DNA from: Arsenicicoccus sp. oral taxon 190
GTDB lineage: Bacteria > Actinomycetota > Actinomycetes > Actinomycetales > Dermatophilaceae
Direction of reading: 5' to 3'
Assembly (NCBI RefSeq): GCF_001189535.1
Contig: NZ_CP012070.1
Location: 2,914,001 to 2,978,000 of the forward strand
Length of the DNA: 64,000 nucleotides
A program made the position numbers and the translations under genes. The notes under the pieces were generated by a model. That model ran no database searches and was not told where the DNA came from. It was given only the letters and a program-made list of their open reading frames with translations. How positions within the stretch are numbered: position 1 is the stretch's first letter; each line of letters starts with the position of its first letter. Below are positions 8,518-16,365 of this stretch, one piece after another.

Positions 8518-9675
8518 TCAGGGCGCCGGGGACCAGGTGTGCGCCACGCGGGCGGTGCGGGCCGCGAGGGTGCCGGCGGGGTCGGCCGTGGCGCGCGGCA
8601 CCGCCGTCAGGCGGTCGGCGACCGGGTAGATGCCACTGATGCCGATGGCGGCGGTCTCGCGCCTGCCGACCTCGCTGGAGCCGGGGACGACGATGGCCGG
8701 GCGGGCGTGCCGCAGCGCGGCCTCCCCCACGGTGGCCACGACGCGGCCCCGGAGGCTGGCCCAGTCCAGGCGTCCCTCGCCCGTGACGACGAGGTCGTGA
8801 CCGGCGACGGCCTCGTCCAGCCCGAGGACTCCGGCGACCAGGGCGCCGGCCGGCTCCGCGCGGGCGCCGAGCGCCAGGAGGCCGTAACCCACGCCTCCCC
8901 CGGCCCCGGACCCGGGCACCTTGTCGAGACGGCGCGGCCTCCCGGTCAGCAGGTCGACGGGCGGGGGCGCCGTCCGCGTCACGACGTCGACGAGACGGCC
9001 CAGCAGGGCCTCGAGCTCCTGCGCCTGCGCGGGCCCCGCCCCGCGGTCACCGGCCTGCTGGGCCGACGCGCCCTGCAACCCCAGCAGCGGCAGCTCCTCG
9101 GGCGTCGCAAGCACCAGCTCGACCTCGACCAGAGATCGACGCAGGTCCTGCAGCCAGGCACAACCCTCGACCTCAACCTCAGCGACAGCATGGTCGATGC
9201 TGGTCGGCGCCGGCCGACCGGCCAGCGCGAGCCACATCCCGAGGCCGCCGTCGTTGGTGAGCAGGTCGCGCACCCCCACCACGACCCGGCGCGCGCCCGC
9301 GGCCACGGCCTCGCGGACGAGCTCCCCGACGCCGTAGGACGAGGCGGTGAGGACGTCACGCCCGCCGGGCGGGACGAGGGCCGGGCCGCAGGCCTGCGCC
9401 GCCTCGACGTAGGCGGTGAGCCCGCCCGGTCCCGGCGCGAGCAGCAGCTCGGCGGGGACCGGGGCGCCGGCGGGACCGGCGACCGTCGTGACGAGCACCT
9501 CGGCGCCGCGGAGCCCGCTCAGCACGCCGACGAAACCCTCGCCGCCGTCGCTCAGCGGCAGCTCCGTCACGTGGTCGTGCGGCGCCCCCGCACGCCAGCC
9601 CTCGGCCAGGGCCTCCGCGGCCTGGGCCGCGGTCAGGGTGCCGCGGAACGCGCTGGGTGCGAGCAGGACCCTCAT
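8518..9675 (-). CDS. Divergent glycerate kinase family protein
   Basis: The 385-residue product has the family's overall layout: an N-terminal LLAPSAFRGTLTA, LPLSDGGEGFVG, a central TNDGGLGM and a C-terminal VVTGEGRLDWASLRGR. Several normally fixed stretches differ. The usual GGSATNDGG reads VRDLLTNDGG, the usual DSFKG reads SAFRG, and the ACDVDNPL stretch is replaced by LATPEELPLLG. Glycerate kinase makes 2- or 3-phosphoglycerate from glycerate and ATP; whether this copy keeps that substrate is doubtful. Start ATG at 9675, 11 bases after the def stop, so it is probably in an operon with def. Confidence 0.75.
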   Translation of the reverse strand: MRVLLAPSAFRGTLTAAQAAEALAEGWRAGAPHDHVTELPLSDGGEGFVGVLSGLRGAEVLVTTVAGPAGAPVPAELLLAPGPGGLTAYVEAAQACGPALVPPGGRDVLTASSYGVGELVREAVAAGARRVVVGVRDLLTNDGGLGMWLALAGRPAPTSIDHAVAEVEVEGCAWLQDLRRSLVEVELVLATPEELPLLGLQGASAQQAGDRGAGPAQAQELEALLGRLVDVVTRTAPPPVDLLTGRPRRLDKVPGSGAGGGVGYGLLALGARAEPAGALVAGVLGLDEAVAGHDLVVTGEGRLDWASLRGRVVATVGEAALRHARPAIVVPGSSEVGRRETAAIGISGIYPVADRLTAVPRATADPAGTLAARTARVAHTWSPAP

Positions 9676-9686
9676 CGTGGGCGGGC

Positions 9687-10337
9687 TCAGCCTCGCGACG
9701 CGGCGGGGGCGTCCCCGGCGGAGCCGCTGCCGTCCTGGTGCGCGTGCTGGTGCTCGACGTGCTCGTCGTGGCCGAAGGGGTCGCGGTCCACGCCGGGCAT
9801 CCAGGTCAGGCCGGGCACACCCCAGCCGTGGCGCTTGAGCGTCTTCTTGGCCTTGCGGGCCCACCGCCCCTCGAGGCGGTCGACGTAGAGGGTGCCGTTG
9901 AGGTGGTCGTACTCGTGCTGCATGCACCGCGCGAACCAGTCGGTCGCGTCGAGCTCCAGACGCACACCGTCCAGGTCCTGGCCCACGACGTGCGCCCGCA
10001 GCGGTCGCAGCAGCGGGAAGCCCTCGCCGGGCACCGACAGGCAGCCCTCGACGTCGTCGTGCGGGTCCGGGTCGCCGGACGGGCGGCCGGAGGTCGTCAC
10101 CACCGGGTTGATCACCACGCCCCGGGCGGGGACGCCGTCCCGGTTGTCCATCTGGTAGGTGAAGATCCGCAGACCCACCCCGATCTGGGGGGCCGCAAGG
10201 CCGACGCCGTTGGCCGCGTCCATGGTCTCGAACATGTCCGCCACCAGGGCGCGCAGGTCCTCGTCGAAGTCCGTCACGAGGTCTGCTCGCCGGTGCAGCA
10301 CGGGCTCGCCATGGATGACGACGGGGCGGACGGTCAT
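9687..10337 (-). CDS. def: Peptide deformylase
   Basis: The 216-residue enzyme has the three family motifs GVGLAAPQIG, VEGCLSVPG and QHEYDHLNG, giving the metal ligands Cys, His and His and the catalytic Glu. It removes the formyl group from nascent proteins. The N-terminal two thirds are standard; a His/Asp-rich tail of about 35 residues (HDEHVEHQHAHQDG) follows and has no known role, though it could bind metal. The ATG has an AAGGAG Shine-Dalgarno seven bases upstream. It is the first gene of a pair with the glycerate kinase. Confidence 0.96.
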   Translation of the reverse strand: MTVRPVVIHGEPVLHRRADLVTDFDEDLRALVADMFETMDAANGVGLAAPQIGVGLRIFTYQMDNRDGVPARGVVINPVVTTSGRPSGDPDPHDDVEGCLSVPGEGFPLLRPLRAHVVGQDLDGVRLELDATDWFARCMQHEYDHLNGTLYVDRLEGRWARKAKKTLKRHGWGVPGLTWMPGVDRDPFGHDEHVEHQHAHQDGSGSAGDAPAASRG

Positions 10338-10443
10338 GCGGGGTCTCCTTCGCGGCGGGGTGACCCCGCGAGCCTACCCGTCGGCACGGCATCCCCCGGT
10401 CCCGCGGAGGCGAGCCTGGCAGGGGTTCGTCATACGGGACGGC

Positions 10444-10449
10444 TAGGCT
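10444..10449 (+). promoter_or_regulatory. TAGGCT -10 element of the DUF3043 gene
   Basis: TAGGCT is followed by seven bases and the GTG start at 10457, predicting a leaderless message. Confidence 0.45.
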
Positions 10450-10456
10450 GACCCTC

Positions 10457-11071
10457 GTGTTTGGACGCAACAGGACCGGTGGCGCGACGCGGCACGAGAC
10501 CACCAACCAGCAGCTGGCCGAGGAGGCCCGGGTCGACCGCCCCGGCGCCAAGAACCGCCCCACCCCGCGCCGTCGGGAGGTGGAGGCGGCCCGTCGCCGC
10601 CCGCTCATCGAGACCGACCGCAAGGCTGCGGCCAAGCGCGACCGCGAGACCTCCCGCGAGCAGCGTGCCAAGCAGCAGCAGGCGATGATGGCCGGCGAGG
10701 AGTGGGCCCTGCTCCCACGCGACCGTGGCGCCGCCCGCCGCTACATGCGCGACTTCATCGACGCGCGGTGGAACATCGCCGAGTTCACGATGCCCGCGCT
10801 GATCGTCGCGATGGTGCTGTCGTTGCTGACCTCCCAGTTCCGCAACCCCAACCTGGTCACCGCGGTGCTCTTCCTCACCTACGGGGTGATCATCCTCGGT
10901 CTGGTCGAGCAGACGATCGTCCACTACCGGATGAGGGCCCGCTTCAAGGCCGCCCACCCGGACGAGGAGTGGCCGGCTCGCGCCGGGTTCTACTCGGGGA
11001 TGCGGGCCTTCCAGCTGCGCCCGACCCGGGTGCCCCGCCCCCGGGTGAAGCGGGGCGCGTTCCCGACATGA
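10457..11071 (+). CDS. DUF3043 membrane protein
   Basis: The 204-residue protein has a charged, lysine/arginine-rich cytoplasmic half (about residues 1-100), two membrane helices (about 105-128 and 133-155) and a basic tail. This is the DUF3043 family, restricted to actinobacteria and of unknown function. The GTG start has a -10 element seven bases upstream and no Shine-Dalgarno. The stop overlaps the ATG of the following methyltransferase by four bases (ATGA). Confidence 0.88.
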   Translation: MFGRNRTGGATRHETTNQQLAEEARVDRPGAKNRPTPRRREVEAARRRPLIETDRKAAAKRDRETSREQRAKQQQAMMAGEEWALLPRDRGAARRYMRDFIDARWNIAEFTMPALIVAMVLSLLTSQFRNPNLVTAVLFLTYGVIILGLVEQTIVHYRMRARFKAAHPDEEWPARAGFYSGMRAFQLRPTRVPRPRVKRGAFPT

Positions 11072-11907
11072 GCTCCGGCGGCGGGTTCACGGGGGGCCGC
11101 GGCACCTGGCTGGAGCGCCAGGGGCTGCTGCGCAACGTCGTCCGCCAGGAGATCGTCCGCCGCCAGCTCGAGGTGCACCTGCCGCTGCCGCCGGCCTCGG
11201 TGCTCGACGTCGGGGCCGGGCAGGGCACCCAGGCGCTGCACCTGGCCCGGGCCGGGTTCGACGTGGTGGCGGTGGAGCCGGACCCCACGATGCGCACCAG
11301 CTTCGTCGAGGCCCTCGACCGCGAGCCGGCCGACGTGCGCGCCCGGGTGACGCTGCTCGACGGGTCGGTGGAGACCCTCGACGACCTCCCGGCCCTCGCG
11401 GGGCTCCTCTTCGAGGTCGTGCTGTGCCACGGCGTGCTGATGTACCTCCCCGACCCCAACCCGCCGCTGCGCGCCCTCGGCCGCCGCGTGGCGGTCGACG
11501 GCATCGTCTCCGTGGTCACCCGCAACGACGCGGCCATGGCGTGGCGTCACGTGCAGCGCGGCGACCTCGACCACGCCCACGCCCTGCTGGACGAGACGGA
11601 CCGGGCGCGCTGGGAGCGCCGGGACGCCAGGTACACCAACGAGCTCGGCGTCGACTGCCGCGCCGACTCCCTCGAGCGCCTCGGCGCCTACCTGGGCGGG
11701 ATCCGCTGCGCGCTGGAGTACTGGTACGGCGTGCGCACCTTCATCGACCGGGTGCCCAACGACGCGCCGGTGCCGGACGACCCCGCCGAGCTGGACGCGA
11801 TCCTGGCGATGGAGGAGCGGCTCGGCCGCACCGAGCCCTATCGGCGCCTGGGCTCGCTGATGCACCTGGTGGGTCGCCGCGCCGAGGGGCGACCGCCGGT
11901 CCGCTGA
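11068..11907 (+). CDS. Class I SAM-dependent methyltransferase
   Basis: The 279-residue protein has a Rossmann-fold methyltransferase core: motif I VLDVGAGQGTQALHLA, the acidic end of strand 2 in VVAVEPD, and the motif IV region EVVLCHGVLMYL. The C-terminal half (YWYGVRTFIDR, EERLGRTEPYR) resembles CmoM/SmtA-type enzymes that act on tRNA wobble-uridine modifications, but the substrate cannot be read from the sequence. It is soluble and translationally coupled to the DUF3043 gene. It converges on the serine hydrolase gene with only 26 bases between the stops. Confidence 0.85.
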   Translation: MSSGGGFTGGRGTWLERQGLLRNVVRQEIVRRQLEVHLPLPPASVLDVGAGQGTQALHLARAGFDVVAVEPDPTMRTSFVEALDREPADVRARVTLLDGSVETLDDLPALAGLLFEVVLCHGVLMYLPDPNPPLRALGRRVAVDGIVSVVTRNDAAMAWRHVQRGDLDHAHALLDETDRARWERRDARYTNELGVDCRADSLERLGAYLGGIRCALEYWYGVRTFIDRVPNDAPVPDDPAELDAILAMEERLGRTEPYRRLGSLMHLVGRRAEGRPPVR

Positions 11908-11933
11908 CCCGCCCCAGCGGTCAGCCCCAGCGG

Positions 11934-13295
11934 TCAGCCCTCTCCGTCCAGCTCGGCGAAGGCCAGCGGCTCGCGCGTCACGGCGTAGGTCGCGAAGTAC
12001 ATCTTGACCAGGCGGCCGTCCTCGTCGCGGACCAGCTCGAGGCGCTCGCCCCGCTCCCGGCCCTCGACCGCGCGGTAGAGGTCGCGGTCGACCTGCTCGT
12101 AGCGCGTGTCGTCCAGCGCACCCCGGCTGCCCGGCATCGTCGACCAGAGCGCGTCGCCCCGGACCTCGAAGTCCAGCGGCGAGCCCTCGCTCCACCAGCG
12201 ACCGAGCAGCTCGTCGCGCTCGGCGGAGGCGGCCGACGGGCGCCATACGGGCGGGGTGGTCGGGGCGTGGTCCAGCACGGCGCACAGCAGGTCGGTGGCG
12301 AGCGTCAGCGGGGACGGTCCAGCGGTGGCGTTGGCGAAGACCACCGCCCCCACCCGGTCGCGACGGCGGAACCGCAGCCCCGTCAGGAAGCCCGGCATCG
12401 CGCCGCCGTGCCCGGCATACACGCGCTCGCCGCGGCGGAAGAGCCCGAAGCCGATCCCGTGACCGGTGGTCCAGTCCTCGGGGTCGGCCATGATCACCGG
12501 GGAGCACATCTCGTCGAGCGTCTCGGCCGACAGCAGGTCGAAGCGGTCCGGGTCGGAGCAGAACGCCGCGTAGCGCCCGAGGTCGGCCACGGTCGACCAC
12601 AGGCCGCCAAGCGGCGCGGTCGCGCGCAGGTCGATGACCGGCTCGGCGGTGGCGGCGCGGGACCACGGGTGGACCTGGTAGCCGTGGGCGCGGCCCTGCT
12701 CGTCGGGCGTCAGGCCGGTGCGGGTCATGCCGAGCGGGTCGAGGACCAGGGCGCGGACCGCGTCCTCCCAGGGCTGCTCCGTGACCTGCTCGAGGACCTG
12801 CCCGATCAGGGCGTAGGCGAGGTTGGAGTAGTGGAAGGCCTTGTGCCGCGGCAGGACCCGCTCGGCCTGTGCGAGGTCGGCCAGCAGGGCGTCGCGGTCG
12901 GGCGCCTCGAAGGTCTCCCAGAGCCGGCCGGCCGGCTCCCGCTGCAGCCCGGAGGAGTGGGAGAGCATCTGCCGCAGCGACAGCGCGCCGAAGGGGGTGT
13001 CGGGCAGGAAGTCGGCGAGCCGGTCGTTGAGGGTGAGCTCGCCGCGGTCGCGCAGCACCATCAGCGCCAGGGCGCTGAAGGTCTTGGTGACCGACCCGAT
13101 GAGGAACTGCGTGTCGTCGTCGGCGGTGCGGGCGGGCTCGAGGCGGGCGCTGCCCACGTGCGTGGACCAGACCAGCCTGCCGTCACGGACGATGCCGGCG
13201 CTGACGCCGGGGGCGCGCCACTCGTGCTGGGCGGTGCCGACGAGGTGGGCGAGCTGGCGGGCGAGGTCGGCCGGGAGCAGGTCGGTCACCGTCAC
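11934..13295 (-). CDS. Serine hydrolase, beta-lactamase/PBP-like (class C type)
   Basis: The 453-residue protein has the SxxK motif SVTK (Ser about 68), the YxN motif in HYSNLAYALIG and the HxG-type motif GHGGAMPG. These are the catalytic elements of the class C beta-lactamase/D-aminopeptidase superfamily. A C-terminal lipocalin-like extension (about residues 350-453) is present, as in esterase/peptidase members. No signal peptide is seen, so it probably acts in the cytoplasm on an ester or peptide rather than as a resistance enzyme. The GTG at 13295 overlaps the upstream small gene by four bases; the longer open frame upstream was rejected. Confidence 0.88.
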   Translation of the reverse strand: MTVTDLLPADLARQLAHLVGTAQHEWRAPGVSAGIVRDGRLVWSTHVGSARLEPARTADDDTQFLIGSVTKTFSALALMVLRDRGELTLNDRLADFLPDTPFGALSLRQMLSHSSGLQREPAGRLWETFEAPDRDALLADLAQAERVLPRHKAFHYSNLAYALIGQVLEQVTEQPWEDAVRALVLDPLGMTRTGLTPDEQGRAHGYQVHPWSRAATAEPVIDLRATAPLGGLWSTVADLGRYAAFCSDPDRFDLLSAETLDEMCSPVIMADPEDWTTGHGIGFGLFRRGERVYAGHGGAMPGFLTGLRFRRRDRVGAVVFANATAGPSPLTLATDLLCAVLDHAPTTPPVWRPSAASAERDELLGRWWSEGSPLDFEVRGDALWSTMPGSRGALDDTRYEQVDRDLYRAVEGRERGERLELVRDEDGRLVKMYFATYAVTREPLAFAELDGEG

Positions 13296-13510
13296 TCCCC
13301 CATCGCCTGCAGCGACATCGGGCCGTAGACGACCTCGTCGCCGTGCCGCAGCACCACGGCGTCGACGCCGGCGGCCCGCACCTGCTCCCACTCCTCGGCG
13401 AACCACGCCTCGGCCTCCCCCTGCGACGGGAACCTCGGGCTGGGGGTGCCGGTCTCGACCGCGCGGCCGGTCTCGTCGACATAGGACCAGGTGTAGGCGA
13501 CGTCGCTCAT
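13292..13510 (-). CDS. Small conserved hypothetical protein (72 aa)
   Basis: This 72-residue acidic protein (AYTWSYVDETGRAVETG, EAEAWFAEEWEQV, VLRHGDEVVYGPMSLQ) resembles a small conserved actinobacterial family of unknown role. The ending (two strands and the GPMSL motif) is the recognisable part. The ATG at 13510 lies six bases after a TAGGGT -10 element, so it is probably leaderless. Its stop overlaps the serine hydrolase start (GTGA), so the two are made together. Confidence 0.8.
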   Translation of the reverse strand: MSDVAYTWSYVDETGRAVETGTPSPRFPSQGEAEAWFAEEWEQVRAAGVDAVVLRHGDEVVYGPMSLQAMGE

Positions 13511-13516
13511 GCCCTC

Positions 13517-13522
13517 ACCCTA
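13517..13522 (-). promoter_or_regulatory. TAGGGT -10 element of the 72-aa protein/serine hydrolase operon
   Basis: TAGGGT on the minus strand is followed by six bases and the ATG at 13510, predicting a leaderless message. Confidence 0.45.
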
Positions 13523-13540
13523 GCCCGGCGGCCGGGTGGT

Positions 13541-14602
13541 TCAGCCGAGGGCCGCGACCTCGCCGATCACGGTGACCGCGGGCGGCTTCATCCCGTCGGG
13601 CAGGCCGTCGTCGACGAGCCGCCCGAGGGTCGAGCGCGCGACCCGCATCGACGGGAGGCCACCGTCCATGACGCACGCGACCGGGGTCTCGGGGGCGCGG
13701 CCGGCGTCGAGCAGGGTGCGGGCGATGGCGGGCAGCGTCTCGACGCCCATGAGCACCACGATCGTCGTGCCGACCCGCGCGAGGGCCGCCCAGTCGACGG
13801 TGGAGCGGGGGTCGTCCGGGGCGGCGTGACCGCTCACGACGGTGAATCCCTGCACCACGCCGCGGTGGGTGACGGGGATGCCCGCCAGCTCGGGCACCGA
13901 GACGGCCGAGGTCACGCCGGGCACGACGGTGACGGGCACGCCGGCCTCGCGGCACGCCTCGACCTCCTCGAAGCCGCGCCCGAAGACGAACGAGTCGCCG
14001 CCCTTGAGGCGCACCACGCGGCGCCCGGCCCGGGCCTCGCGCACGAGGATCGCGTTGATCTCCTGCTGCGGGGTGAACCGGCCGCGCGGGATCTTGGACA
14101 CGTCGATCACCTCGACGTCCCCGGGCAGGTCCGCGAGCAGGCTCACCGGCGCCAACCGGTCGGTGACCACGACGTCGGCGGCGAGGAGCTCGGCATACCC
14201 GTCCCGGGTGAGCAGACCGGGGTGACCCGGGCCGCCCCCGACGAGGACCACGGACCCGCCGCTCTCCCCCGGGCTCGCCGCGTCCTGCCCGCTCACCCCG
14301 TATGCCGGCACGCCCGCCTCCCGCGCCAGCCGCCGCACGTCGGGGCCGCCGGCGCGCTCGTCGGGGGTGCGGGCGTCGACGACGAGCCGGGACTCGGCCA
14401 CGAGCTCGGGCTCGGTGACGTCGGCGCCCCGCTGCACGAGGCCGCGGTCGACGAGGTCGTCGAGCGCGGGAGCGAGCTCGTCGGCGACGACGGTGACGTG
14501 GGCGCCCTGCTCGCGCAGCCGCACCACCTCCCCGAGGGCGTGGGCGCTGCCGCCGACGACGAGGACGGGGACGCCGTCGAGCTGCCAGCCGGCCGGGGTC
14601 AT
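13541..14602 (-). CDS. cobA: Uroporphyrinogen-III C-methyltransferase with N-terminal SirC-like domain
   Basis: The 353-residue protein has two parts. Residues 1-100 look like the NAD-binding half of precorrin-2 dehydrogenase ([26 protein letters not shown] shortened, then VTVVADE), without the dimerisation/ferrochelatase part of CysG. Residues 115-353 are [68 protein letters not shown]. It methylates uroporphyrinogen III at C2 and C7 to precorrin-2, the entry to cobalamin and siroheme. The ATG overlaps the cobT stop by four bases; it is the last gene of the cobN operon. Confidence 0.92.
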   Translation of the reverse strand: MTPAGWQLDGVPVLVVGGSAHALGEVVRLREQGAHVTVVADELAPALDDLVDRGLVQRGADVTEPELVAESRLVVDARTPDERAGGPDVRRLAREAGVPAYGVSGQDAASPGESGGSVVLVGGGPGHPGLLTRDGYAELLAADVVVTDRLAPVSLLADLPGDVEVIDVSKIPRGRFTPQQEINAILVREARAGRRVVRLKGGDSFVFGRGFEEVEACREAGVPVTVVPGVTSAVSVPELAGIPVTHRGVVQGFTVVSGHAAPDDPRSTVDWAALARVGTTIVVLMGVETLPAIARTLLDAGRAPETPVACVMDGGLPSMRVARSTLGRLVDDGLPDGMKPPAVTVIGEVAALG

Positions 14603-16365
14603 GCCTCGACCTCGGTGACCCGCGCCGGCGTCTCGTCCTTGCCGCTGACCGCGGCGGACTCGAAGGTCGCGACCTCCCGCAGCATCCGCACCGCCATCTG
14701 GACGAGCGGCACCGCGAGGGCGGCGCCGGAGCCCTCGCCGAGGCGCAGGTCGAGGTCGACGAGCGCCTCGAGGCCCAGGGTCGACAGCGCCGCGAGGATG
14801 CCGGGCTCGACGCCGGCGTGCCCGGCGACGAGGTAGTCGGTGACCTGGGGGGCCAGCGCCTGCGCCACGAGCGCCGCGGAGCAGGAGATGACGCCGTCGA
14901 GCACGACGGGGGTGCGCTGGGCGGCGGCGGCGAGCAGGAAGCCCACCATGGCGGCGTGCTCGAGGCCGCCGACCGCGGCGAGGGCGTGCAGCGGGTCGTC
15001 CGCGCTCGCCCGGTTGACCTCGATGGCGCGGGCGACGACGGCGGCCTTGGCGGCGCGCCCGGGCTCGTCGAGCCCGGCTCCGGTGCCCGTGACCTCGTCG
15101 GGGGTGCGGCCGGTGAAGACGGACACGAGGGCGGCGGCGGGCGTCGTGTTGCCGATGCCGACCTCGCCGGCGACGAGCAACCTGTTGCCCTGCGCCACGA
15201 GGTCGCGGGCCACGTCGATGCCGACCTCGATGGCCTGCTGGCACTGCTCGGGGGTGATGGCGGGGCCGCGGGTCGCGTCGGCGGTGCCGCGAGCGACCTT
15301 GCGCACAAGCAGTCCTGGCATGGGCGGCAGGTCGGCCGCCAGCCCGACGTCGACGACGTCCACCTCGGCGCCCACCTGCCGGGCGGCGGCGTTGACGACC
15401 GCGCCGCCGGCGGCGATGTTGGCGGCCATCTGCACCGAGACCTCCTGCGGCCACGGCGACACGCCCTGCGCGTGCACCCCGTGGTCCCCGGCGAAGACGG
15501 CGATGGCCACCGGGGACGGCATCGGCGGGGGCCACTCGCCGACCGCGGCGGCGACGCGCTCGCCCGTGGACTCGAGCAGCCCCATCGCGCCGGCGGGCTT
15601 GGTGAGCTGGGCCTGGCGTTCCTGGGCCCGCGCCAGGACGGCGGGGTCGGCGGGGGTGATGGCGGCGACGGTCTCGTCGAGCAGGGACACGGTGACTCCT
15701 CCGGGCAGGGTGCGGCTGGACCAGGTCTCGTCGTGGACGGCCCACGACAGGGGGCGGCGGCGGGCCCAGCCCGTCGTCTGCAGCTCGGGTGCGGGCGGGA
15801 ACGCGCTGACGTGCCCGACGCACAGGTAGGCCACGACCTCGAGGTGCTCAGGCAGCTCCAGCTCGCGGGCCAGCTCGTGCGGGTCGAAGAAGCTGACCCA
15901 GCCGACGCCGAGTCCCTCGGCGCGGGCGGCGAGCCAGAGGTTCTGGACGGCGGTGGCCGTGGAGAAGCTCGTCATCCTGGGGTCGGCGTGGCGGCCGATG
16001 GTGTGCGGCCCGCCGCGGGTCGGGTCGCAGGTGATGACGACGTTGAGCGGCGTGGAGCAGATCGCCTCGATCTTGAGCCCGTCGAACATCCGCTGCCGGT
16101 CGCTGGGCAGGCTCGCCGCGAAGTCGTCCCGCTGCCGCTGCGCGAGGCGCTGGATCCGTCGGCGGCGTGCCTCGTCGCGGACGAGCACGAAGTCCCACGG
16201 CTGGCTGAAGCCCACGCTCGGCGCCAGGTGCGCCGCGCCGAGGACCCGGATCAGGGTCGCGTCGTCGATCGGGTCCATGGTGAACGTCGAGCGGATGTCG
16301 CGCCGCTCGCGGATCACGTCATACACCGCCTGCTTGTCTGCGGCAGGAAAGGCGTTGGCGCTCAT
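14599..16365 (-). CDS. bluB/cobT: BluB-CobT fusion: DMB synthase plus nicotinate-nucleotide--DMB phosphoribosyltransferase
   Basis: One uninterrupted frame of 588 residues encodes two enzymes. Residues 1-225 are BluB (IRERRDIRSTF, LAPSVGFSQPWDFVL, VGWVSFFDP), which breaks down reduced FMN with oxygen to 5,6-dimethylbenzimidazole. Residues 226-588 are CobT (FAGDHGVHAQGVSPWPQEV, GEVGIGNTTPAAAL, GTGAGLD, LDGVISCSAAL, DLRLGEGSGAAL), which attaches ribose-phosphate to that base. The product of one domain is the substrate of the other. No stop separates them, but a strong Shine-Dalgarno and GTG at 15690 could also make free CobT. The ATG at 16365 overlaps the cobC stop by four bases. Confidence 0.9.
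   Translation of the reverse strand: MSANAFPAADKQAVYDVIRERRDIRSTFTMDPIDDATLIRVLGAAHLAPSVGFSQPWDFVLVRDEARRRRIQRLAQRQRDDFAASLPSDRQRMFDGLKIEAICSTPLNVVITCDPTRGGPHTIGRHADPRMTSFSTATAVQNLWLAARAEGLGVGWVSFFDPHELARELELPEHLEVVAYLCVGHVSAFPPAPELQTTGWARRRPLSWAVHDETWSSRTLPGGVTVSLLDETVAAITPADPAVLARAQERQAQLTKPAGAMGLLESTGERVAAAVGEWPPPMPSPVAIAVFAGDHGVHAQGVSPWPQEVSVQMAANIAAGGAVVNAAARQVGAEVDVVDVGLAADLPPMPGLLVRKVARGTADATRGPAITPEQCQQAIEVGIDVARDLVAQGNRLLVAGEVGIGNTTPAAALVSVFTGRTPDEVTGTGAGLDEPGRAAKAAVVARAIEVNRASADDPLHALAAVGGLEHAAMVGFLLAAAAQRTPVVLDGVISCSAALVAQALAPQVTDYLVAGHAGVEPGILAALSTLGLEALVDLDLRLGEGSGAALAVPLVQMAVRMLREVATFESAAVSGKDETPARVTEVEA
15688..15702 (-). promoter_or_regulatory. Internal Shine-Dalgarno and GTG start for CobT inside the fusion
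   Basis: On the minus strand GGAGGA is followed by six bases and GTG (15690) in frame, just before SLLDETVAAITP, the natural beginning of a CobT. It is the best ribosome binding site in this operon. Confidence 0.6.

Noticed and set aside
11934..13295. Serine hydrolase considered as an antibiotic-resistance beta-lactamase
   Set aside because: It lacks a signal peptide, carries a lipocalin-like C-terminal extension and is coupled to a small cytoplasmic protein, so an esterase or peptidase role is more likely.
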